A DNA stretch of 6,839 nucleotides, taken from Alphaproteobacteria bacterium. Its GTDB lineage: Bacteria; Pseudomonadota; Alphaproteobacteria; Rhizobiales; Aestuariivirgaceae. Shown in pieces: positions 1 through 4,741 of this stretch. The position numbers were made by a program, and so were the translations under genes. Positions within the stretch are counted from its first letter, which is position 1; each line of letters starts with the position of its first letter. Location of the stretch: assembly GCA_020441605.1 (NCBI GenBank), contig JAGRLX010000027.1, forward strand, positions 1 to 6,839, read 5' to 3'. The notes below the pieces were generated by a model that did no database searches, was not told the origin of the DNA, and saw nothing but the letters and a program-made list of their open reading frames with translations.

Positions 1-36
1 TACATCGCCAAGGGCTTTGCCCTCGGGCGGGTCTAG
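1..36 (+). CDS. C-terminal tail of an ABC-transporter permease (probably glycerol GlpQ-type), partial
   Basis: Only the last 11 codons and the TAG stop (34-36) are in the window, reading YIAKGFALGRV. A tail of this shape, basic and ending in GxxxGxV-like residues, is typical of MalG/GlpQ-type inner-membrane permeases of carbohydrate ABC importers. On its own it is too short to identify. The call rests mainly on the next gene, a DUF2160 protein, whose family is found in glycerol ABC-transport operons (glpSTPQUV type) directly after the permease. The two genes are 12 bases apart in the same direction, so they are almost certainly co-transcribed. The specific assignment to GlpQ is inference; any sugar or polyol permease would also fit. 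Confidence 0.6.
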   Translation, partial: YIAKGFALGRV

Positions 37-48
37 GAAGGAACCGTC

Positions 49-372
49 ATGGAACAGGCAGCGATGTTCTCACCCGAATGGTGGCAGGAGCCGCTGGGCA
101 CATGGATGGCCTGGAACCGGGCCTCCATTGCTTTCTTTCTCTATATCTTCGGGTCGATCGCCGCCATGGGGGTCTGGGAGTATGTCGCGCCAGGCGGCGG
201 CCCGCGTCATGGCATCTTCGGGCTCGACACCACCCGCGGCGACCGCCTGTTCATGACCCATCTGGGCAGCGCCTTCATCTTCCTCGCCTGGCTCGGGCTG
301 TTCGGCGTACCCTTGTGGGGCGGTCTGGTGATTGCCCTGGCCTGGGCCCTGTTCGTCTTCAAGTGGGCCTGA
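49..372 (+). CDS. DUF2160 small integral membrane protein, glycerol ABC-transport accessory (GlpU-like)
   Basis: This 107-residue inner-membrane protein has about three hydrophobic segments (residues about 26-44, 72-87 and 90-105). A short loop between the first two carries PRHGIFGLDTTRGDR. The TTRGDRLF motif followed by LGSAFIFLAWLGL and the W-G-x-L end match my recollection of DUF2160. That family is known as a small membrane component encoded inside rhizobial glycerol ABC-transporter operons (called glpU there); its biochemical role is unknown. The start at 49 is supported by a purine-rich GGAAGGA at 36-42, which begins in the upstream stop codon and is 6 bases from the ATG. Another Met at residue 6 lacks such a site. 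The TGA stop abuts the stop of the convergent DUF459 gene with no spacer. Family assignment is fairly firm; the link to glycerol is by analogy because the rest of the operon lies outside the window. Confidence 0.82.
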   Translation: MEQAAMFSPEWWQEPLGTWMAWNRASIAFFLYIFGSIAAMGVWEYVAPGGGPRHGIFGLDTTRGDRLFMTHLGSAFIFLAWLGLFGVPLWGGLVIALAWALFVFKWA

Positions 373-1443
373 TCAGGGCGCCGCAGGCGGAAGGCTGAAA
401 TCGTCGATCCGCCCAGTGGGTGCTGCGGCCGCCTCGCCAGTCGAGAATAGCCTCTCGGCGTTGCTTCCCGTGCGGGCGAGCGACCGCAGGGCCGCCATCG
501 CCTCGTGTCCGGCAGCCGGAGCCCTGTCCCCTTTGCCGAGCACCAGGACGGCCGTCGCGAAGACATCGGCCGGACGCAGCGTCATGGCTTCCCCGAACTG
601 TCCCGCGCGGCCAAACAGCGGAACGTCCCGTTCGACCGCCTTCCTGTGCGCTGTTGGCGCTGCCGATGAGGCGGGCTTCTCGCTGGTCTGCCCGGCACCG
701 CCAGCCATGATCGCCGCCAGCACGATCTGACCCATCCGGTTGTTGCCCTGCTTGAAGAAGCTCACGCCGTCGCGGCCGCGCAGGCGCCGCACTTCGCCCG
801 TATCGTCTGGACCGGTATCGGTATAGGCGCCGCTCTCGTCGACGAAGGCGGGCCGCATATCGATCACCGTCACCCCCTTCGCCAGGGCTTGTTCGCGCTG
901 GATCGCCACCACCGTCTGCATCGCGGCATCATAGTCGGGGTCCGCCATTGGCGGCAGGCCGACCCAGTACACCCTCGCCCCCGATGCCTTCAGCACATCC
1001 AGCAGCCGGTCGGCCTGCGCCCGGTAGGCGGCAGTCCAGCCTTCGGAATTGAAGGCATGGCGGTCGTTGCCGGAACGGATCTGCTGCCGGTCGTTGCTGC
1101 CGATCATCACCACGATCTCATCGAAATCGCTGCCCTCGAGGATCTTCGGCAATGTGGCGCTCCAGTCATAGACTTCCGGCCGCGCCAGCCCGGATTCCTC
1201 ATTGAACCGGATGGTCACCTGATACCGCCCCTGCGCCGCCGCCACGCGCTGCAGCCCGGCGCCGAGGCCGCCGCCCAGGGCATCGCCGATCACCAGGATC
1301 TGCCGGGGTTCATCCGGGTCCGGGCCATTGCGATGGTCCGTGGCGCTCGAACCCATGACCGGCAGATCGCTGGTCTGGGCGAGTGCCGGAAGCCAAGCGA
1401 AAAGGATCAGGACCAGGGCCGCTGCGAGGCGTCGCTCAAACAT
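373..1443 (-). CDS. DUF459 SGNH/GDSL-like periplasmic protein with degenerate catalytic residues
   Basis: The product has 356 residues, with an N-terminal signal peptide (MFERRLAAALVLILFAWLPALAQ, cleavage near residue 23) and an SGNH-fold body over about residues 45-250. Its layout matches DUF459: ILVIGDALGGGL at block I, an ESGLARPEVYDW segment, VMIGSND at block III, GLPPMADPDYD, and RLRGRDGVSFF at block V. In active SGNH enzymes block I is GDS and block V is DxxH. Here they read GDA and DGVS, so nucleophile and histidine are both replaced, while the Asn of GSND and the Asp of block V remain. The Ala/Ser-rich C-terminal tail (about 250-356) is low complexity and ends in GRIDDFSLPPAAP. The gene starts 6 bases after the transglycosylase stop, with a GGGAG site at 1454-1458 inside the end of that gene, so the two are translated from one message. 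A hydrolytic role cannot be assumed; a binding or scaffolding role at the cell wall is possible but unproven. Confidence 0.85.
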   Translation of the reverse strand: MFERRLAAALVLILFAWLPALAQTSDLPVMGSSATDHRNGPDPDEPRQILVIGDALGGGLGAGLQRVAAAQGRYQVTIRFNEESGLARPEVYDWSATLPKILEGSDFDEIVVMIGSNDRQQIRSGNDRHAFNSEGWTAAYRAQADRLLDVLKASGARVYWVGLPPMADPDYDAAMQTVVAIQREQALAKGVTVIDMRPAFVDESGAYTDTGPDDTGEVRRLRGRDGVSFFKQGNNRMGQIVLAAIMAGGAGQTSEKPASSAAPTAHRKAVERDVPLFGRAGQFGEAMTLRPADVFATAVLVLGKGDRAPAAGHEAMAALRSLARTGSNAERLFSTGEAAAAPTGRIDDFSLPPAAP

Positions 1444-1449
1444 GCTTCG

Positions 1450-2649
1450 CTAGCTCCCGCGTTTCACCCGTTCGAGCAGCTTGGCCGACGGCCGTCCATC
1501 GAGCGGCAGGCCGGCGCTCTTCTGAAACGCGATGATTGCCTCATAGGTACGGGCGCCGAACCTTCCGTCGCTGCCGCCGGTATTGAAGCCCAAAGATGTC
1601 AGCCGCCTCTGCAGGTCCACCCGCTGGGCGAAGCTCAGGTCGAATTCCACATCGGGCCATGCCGCCCGGATCGGTCCCTGCCCCCGGATGCGGTCTCCGA
1701 GGTGGCCGACGGCGAGGGCATAGGAATGCGACAGATTGTAATCCATGATGGCGAGGAAGTTCCGCGTCACCAGGAAGCGCGGGCCATCGACCCCCTGCGG
1801 CACCATGACGAAGGCATCGGCGTGGCGCGGGCCAAAGGCCTTGCCATCCGCCCTCACGACACCGAGCTTTTCCCACTCTTTCACCGTGCGCCAATGGCTC
1901 CGTCCGATGAGCGCCCGGTTGAACTTCTTCGGCAGCTCCACCTCCCATCCCCAGGGCCGGTCCGCTTTCCAGCCGGCCTTGGCGAGATAATTGGCGGTCG
2001 AGGCGAGGGCGTCTTCCTTCGAGTTCCAGATGTCCTTCACGCCATCGCCGGTCCAGTCGACGGCATAGGAGAGATAGGACGTCGGAATAAACTGCGTATG
2101 GCCCATGGCCGCCGCCCATGATCCGGTGAATTTGTCGGCGCGCACCACGCCGCGCTGGAGTATCTTGAAGGCCGCGACGATCTGCTCGGCGGCATATTTC
2201 TTCTTGCGGCCGGAATACATGAGCGTCGCCAGCGAGCGCATGACGCTCATCGACCCCTTGTCTTTGCCGAAATTGGATTCCATGCCCCAGATGCCAAGCA
2301 GGATGTGTCGGTCGACCCCGTATTTCTTCTCGATCGCCGCCAGCAGCTTCGCCTCGCTGGATTTGTTCGCCTGGCCGGTTTCGATGCGGATCGGTGTCAC
2401 CGCCTTCGACAGATAGGCCGATGTGGTCGAGGTGAACTCCGGCTGGTTGTTGGCAAGCTTCAGCACCAGTGGATCGGGATCGGTGATGCCTGCGAAGGCC
2501 TCGTCGAACAGCGCCCGCGAGATGCCCGCCGCCTTGGCGCGGGGCCACACGCTCTTCTGGATGAAGGCCTCGAACTTGGCATCGGCCAATGTCGGCCCCG
2601 CGCCCAGGGTTGCGAGCAACAGAGAGATGGCAAACAGTCGTTTCAGCAT
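1450..2649 (-). CDS. Lytic murein transglycosylase, MltB/GH103 family, with C-terminal peptidoglycan-binding domain
   Basis: This 399-residue periplasmic enzyme should cleave the MurNAc-GlcNAc bond of peptidoglycan to give 1,6-anhydromuropeptides. A signal peptide covers about residues 1-23 (ending LADA). There is no lipobox cysteine, so it is soluble rather than the lipoprotein form seen in E. coli MltB. The catalytic domain spans about 25-325. LLGIWGMESNFG supplies the predicted catalytic Glu124, GHTQFIPTSYLSYAVDWTGDG (about 183-203) is the conserved active-site stretch, and YNLSHSYALAVGHLGDRI (about 304-321) is the usual end of the domain. A PG_binding_1 domain follows at about 343-395 (LQRRLTSLGF, DGRFGARTYEAIIAFQ). 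Length and domain order are normal for the family in alphaproteobacteria. The start is supported by AGGAA about 6 bases upstream. It lies 71 bases after galE on the same strand and 6 bases before the DUF459 gene. Confidence 0.95.
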   Translation of the reverse strand: MLKRLFAISLLLATLGAGPTLADAKFEAFIQKSVWPRAKAAGISRALFDEAFAGITDPDPLVLKLANNQPEFTSTTSAYLSKAVTPIRIETGQANKSSEAKLLAAIEKKYGVDRHILLGIWGMESNFGKDKGSMSVMRSLATLMYSGRKKKYAAEQIVAAFKILQRGVVRADKFTGSWAAAMGHTQFIPTSYLSYAVDWTGDGVKDIWNSKEDALASTANYLAKAGWKADRPWGWEVELPKKFNRALIGRSHWRTVKEWEKLGVVRADGKAFGPRHADAFVMVPQGVDGPRFLVTRNFLAIMDYNLSHSYALAVGHLGDRIRGQGPIRAAWPDVEFDLSFAQRVDLQRRLTSLGFNTGGSDGRFGARTYEAIIAFQKSAGLPLDGRPSAKLLERVKRGS

Positions 2650-2679
2650 GGCGTTCCTGCGATTCGGGCGACTTGCCCA

Positions 2680-2708
2680 AACTAACAGGAGACGAGTTCA
2701 CCTGCCAA
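2680..2708 (-). promoter_or_regulatory. Weak candidate sigma-70 promoter for the transglycosylase–DUF459 pair
   Basis: On the − strand, TTGGCA (2708-2703) matches the −35 consensus at 5 of 6 positions. It is followed by a 17-base spacer and TTAGTT (2685-2680), a poor −10. The site sits just after the galE stop and about 30 bases before the transglycosylase start, where an internal promoter would be useful. Read-through from galE is an equally good explanation. The call rests on one good hexamer only. Confidence 0.2.
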
Positions 2709-2710
2709 AT

Positions 2711-2729
2711 GCGGCCTCAATCAGGCCGC
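2711..2729 (-). terminator. Possible hairpin overlapping the galE stop codon
   Basis: GCGGCCT (2711-2717) and AGGCCGC (2723-2729) form a perfect 7-bp stem with a 5-base loop. The galE TGA (2723-2721) lies at the stem-loop junction. The stem is very G+C rich, but the following bases on the − strand are only ATTTGG, not a U-tract. It is therefore a poor intrinsic terminator; it may instead mark a partial stop, an mRNA 3'-end stabiliser, or simply GC-rich coding sequence. Confidence 0.3.
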
Positions 2730-3710
2730 GTTGCGACCCGCCAGCTTGCGTTCCCAGTCGAGCGCCGTCTGCACGATGAAGTCGAGATCCTCGTATTGCG
2801 GTTCCCAACCGAGAACCTTCCGCACCCGGTCGGCGCCCGCCACGATGCCGGCCGGATCGCCCGCCCGCCGCCCGGCCATGTTCACCTTGAACGGCGCGCC
2901 ATGGGCCTTCTCCACCGCCTTGATCACCTCGAGCACCGAATAGCCCTTGCCATAGCCGCAATTAAAGATCCCGCTCTCGCCACCCTTGCGCAGATGGCCC
3001 AGCGCATCCATGTGCGCGGCGATGAGATCGCTCACATGGATATAGTCGCGCAGGCATGTGCCGTCGGGTGTTTCGTAATCGCTGCCGAACACATCCATGT
3101 GGCCGCGCTGCCCGAGTGCCGTCTGGCAGGCCACCTTGATCAGGTGTGTCGCCCGTGGCGTCGACTGGCCCGAGCGCCCCTGCGGATCGGCCCCGGCGAC
3201 ATTGAAATAGCGCAGCGCGATATACTGCAGTCCATGGGCGATATGCGTGTCGCGCAGCATCCATTCGGTCATCAGCTTGGAGGTGCCATAGGGCGAGATT
3301 GGTGCCGGCGCTTCCGTCTCGTAGACCGGCAGGGTCTTCGGATTGCCATAGACGGCAGCCGTCGAGGAGAAGATGAAGCGTGGAATGCCGGCCTTCACCG
3401 CGCACGCCATCAGCATCCGCGACTTGACCGTGTTGTTGAGATAATAGCCCAGCGGGTCGCTGACCGAATCCGGCACCACGATCGAACCGGCGAAATGTAC
3501 CACCGCATCGAATTTGTGCTCGCCCATCAGCCGGTCCAGCAGGCCCTCGTCGCCGATGTCGCCCTCGACCAGCTTGGCCTCGGGCGATACCGCCCACCAG
3601 AATCCCGTCGAAAGGTTGTCGAGCACCACGACATCCTCGCCGGCGTCGGTCAGCGCCAGAACCATGTGGCTGCCGATGTAGCCAGCCCCGCCCGTGACCA
3701 AGACGCTCAT
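2721..3710 (-). CDS. galE: UDP-glucose 4-epimerase (GalE/ExoB)
   Basis: This cytoplasmic, NAD-dependent short-chain dehydrogenase/reductase interconverts UDP-glucose and UDP-galactose. In rhizobia this activity (ExoB) supplies galactose for exopolysaccharide and LPS. The 329-residue length is normal. Visible landmarks are the Rossmann TGGAGYIGSH (6-15), DNLSTG (31-36), the catalytic SSTAAVYG (115-122), the YxxxK pair Tyr141/Lys145 in SPYGTSK, RYFNVAGADP (167-176), and RDYIHVSD (221-228). NCGYGKGYSVLEVI and RRAGDP follow in the C-terminal substrate-binding part. The ATG is preceded by AAGGGAG (3723-3717) at 6 bases. The gene is divergent from galU, which makes its substrate, and shares a 120-bp control region with it. 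On the same strand it is followed by the transglycosylase and DUF459 genes, possibly as one transcript. Confidence 0.95.
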   Translation of the reverse strand: MSVLVTGGAGYIGSHMVLALTDAGEDVVVLDNLSTGFWWAVSPEAKLVEGDIGDEGLLDRLMGEHKFDAVVHFAGSIVVPDSVSDPLGYYLNNTVKSRMLMACAVKAGIPRFIFSSTAAVYGNPKTLPVYETEAPAPISPYGTSKLMTEWMLRDTHIAHGLQYIALRYFNVAGADPQGRSGQSTPRATHLIKVACQTALGQRGHMDVFGSDYETPDGTCLRDYIHVSDLIAAHMDALGHLRKGGESGIFNCGYGKGYSVLEVIKAVEKAHGAPFKVNMAGRRAGDPAGIVAGADRVRKVLGWEPQYEDLDFIVQTALDWERKLAGRNAA

Positions 3711-3735
3711 GCGCTTCTCCCTTCATTAACAACAA

Positions 3736-3773
3736 TGCAAAATTGTGATGTCATGTGTTGATTCAATTCTGCA
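3736..3773. repeat. Imperfect 10-bp inverted repeat, candidate operator
   Basis: The left arm TGCAAAATTG (3736-3745) and right arm CAATTCTGCA (3764-3773) are reverse complements except at one position, with 18 bases between them. The arm centres are about 28 bp apart, close to three helical turns, so a dimeric or tetrameric regulator could hold both on one face of the DNA. The dyad sits midway between the two divergent starts. It could be a coincidence of A+T-rich sequence. Confidence 0.45.
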
Positions 3774-3801
3774 AAGACTCGATTAACACCTGCGGTCAAC
3801 C

Positions 3802-3815
3802 CCATGTTGCCGTTA
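3802..3815 (+). repeat. 14-base repeat upstream of galU (copy 1)
   Basis: CCATGTTGCCGTTA lies 15 bases before the galU start and ends just before its ribosome-binding site. An identical 14-mer is found on the − strand at 6118-6105, upstream of the outer-membrane barrel gene, in the same orientation relative to that gene. It may be a shared leader or operator element. Confidence 0.5.
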
Positions 3816-3818
3816 ACA

Positions 3819-3823
3819 AGAGG
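3819..3823 (+). promoter_or_regulatory. galU ribosome-binding site (decides the start)
   Basis: AGAGG is 7 bases before the ATG at 3831. The in-frame upstream ATG at 3804 lacks a comparable site and would add nine residues (MLPLTRGKI) outside the usual GalU N-terminus, so 3831 is preferred. Confidence 0.75.
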
Positions 3824-3830
3824 TAAAATC

Positions 3831-4721
3831 ATGACCCGCCCCATCAGGACCGCTGTCTTTCCGGTTGCTGGCCTCGGCACGCGCTTTCTGCCGGCCACCA
3901 AGGCCATGCCCAAGGAAATGCTGACGGTGGTCGACCGGCCGGTCATTCAGCTCGCCGTGGATGAGGCTCGCGAAGCCGGCATCGAACATCTGATTTTCGT
4001 GACCGGCCGCAACAAGGGCGTGATCGAGGATCACTTCGATAAGCAGTATGAGCTCGAATCGACCCTGCGAAAGCGCGGCAAGTCGGCGGAACTCACGCTT
4101 CTCGAGCAAGATCTGCCGGGCGCCGGCCAGACCAGCTTCACCCGCCAGCAGGAGCCTCTGGGGCTTGGTCATGCCGTCTGGTGCGCCCGCCATCTGGTCG
4201 GCAACGAACCCTTCGCTCTGCTGCTGCCGGACATGGTCATGCACGCCAGGCCCGGGTGCCTGCGCCAGATGATCGATGTCTACAACGACCGCGGCGGCGG
4301 CAATGTCATTGCCGTCGAAGAAGTGCCATGGGACCAGGTCCACCGCTACGGCATCGTTGGCGCCAGCGCATGGCGTGGCAACGCCTTCTCAATTGATCGC
4401 ATGGTCGAGAAGCCGAAGCGCGAGGCCGCGCCGTCAAACCTGATAATTTCCGGGCGCTATATCCTGCAGCCGGAAATCTTTGCCGAGATCGAAAAGCAGG
4501 AACCCGGCGCCGGTGGCGAAATCCAGATTACCGATGCGATGATCCGGCTCATGGCGAGCCAGCGCTTCTGGGGCCTCAAATACAATGGCACGACCTATGA
4601 TTGCGGCGACAAGGTGGGCTTTCTGTCAGCCAACGTCGCCTTTGCCCTGGAACGACCGGATCTGAATGAAGGCTTCAAGGCCGCGCTCAAGAAGATCCTC
4701 GCCGAGCACGGCGGGGTCTGA
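3831..4721 (+). CDS. galU: UTP–glucose-1-phosphate uridylyltransferase (GalU)
   Basis: This cytoplasmic nucleotidyltransferase makes UDP-glucose and pyrophosphate from UTP and glucose-1-phosphate. UDP-glucose feeds exopolysaccharide, LPS and, through GalE, galactose units. The 296-residue length is typical. Landmarks are the nucleotide-binding loop GLGTRFLPATKAMPKEML (14-31), VTGRNKGVIEDHFD (57-70), EPLGLGHAV (108-115) and LLPDMV (131-136, with the predicted metal-binding Asp134). Further on are RYGIV (172-176), VEKP (192-195), GRYIL (208-212), GGEIQITDA (228-236) and TYDCGDKVGF (255-264). All signature blocks are intact. The start is set by the AGAGG site, and MTRPIRTAVFPVAGLGTR matches the family N-terminus. 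It is divergent from galE. Its stop is 20 bases from the convergent stop of the barrel gene; that gap (4722-4741) has only a weak 5-bp stem (4732-4736 with 4747-4751) and no T-run. Confidence 0.96.
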   Translation: MTRPIRTAVFPVAGLGTRFLPATKAMPKEMLTVVDRPVIQLAVDEAREAGIEHLIFVTGRNKGVIEDHFDKQYELESTLRKRGKSAELTLLEQDLPGAGQTSFTRQQEPLGLGHAVWCARHLVGNEPFALLLPDMVMHARPGCLRQMIDVYNDRGGGNVIAVEEVPWDQVHRYGIVGASAWRGNAFSIDRMVEKPKREAAPSNLIISGRYILQPEIFAEIEKQEPGAGGEIQITDAMIRLMASQRFWGLKYNGTTYDCGDKVGFLSANVAFALERPDLNEGFKAALKKILAEHGGV

Positions 4722-4741
4722 CCACAAGGGGGCGGCAGGCC

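Larger units (their letters stand above)
3711..3830. promoter_or_regulatory. Divergent galE–galU control region
   Basis: This 120-bp spacer is clearly more A+T rich than the genes around it and should carry the promoters of both. It contains a 10-bp imperfect dyad (TGCAAAATTG at 3736-3745 and CAATTCTGCA at 3764-3773, 9 of 10 positions paired) and the short palindrome TTGATTCAA (3758-3766). It also holds two GANTC sites (GATTC 3760-3764, GACTC 3776-3780) and three TTAAC half-sites on the + strand (3726-3730, 3783-3787, 3813-3817). A weak galU promoter could be TTGATT (3758-3763), a 17-base gap, then GATTAA (3781-3786), but the −10 is poor. The dyad would overlap that −35, as a repressor site often does. 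Which regulator binds is unknown. Confidence 0.6.

Noticed and set aside
889..2121. Long + strand open frame (410 codons) antisense to the DUF459 and transglycosylase genes
   Set aside because: Its translation is rich in Arg/His/Pro/Gly with no recognisable fold, and it spans two well-supported genes on the other strand. Such antisense frames are common in G+C-rich DNA.
1541..2701. Second − strand frame (386 codons) overlapping the transglycosylase gene
   Set aside because: It is an out-of-frame reading of the transglycosylase with a basic, low-complexity product. The in-frame reading carries the catalytic and binding domains.
2589..3761. Long + strand open frame (390 codons) antisense to galE
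   Set aside because: It lies opposite a GalE with all signature motifs intact, and its product has no family resemblance. It is a shadow frame.
3804..3830. Upstream ATG for galU
   Set aside because: No ribosome-binding site precedes it, and the extra residues fall outside the usual GalU N-terminus. The ATG at 3831 has AGAGG at proper spacing.
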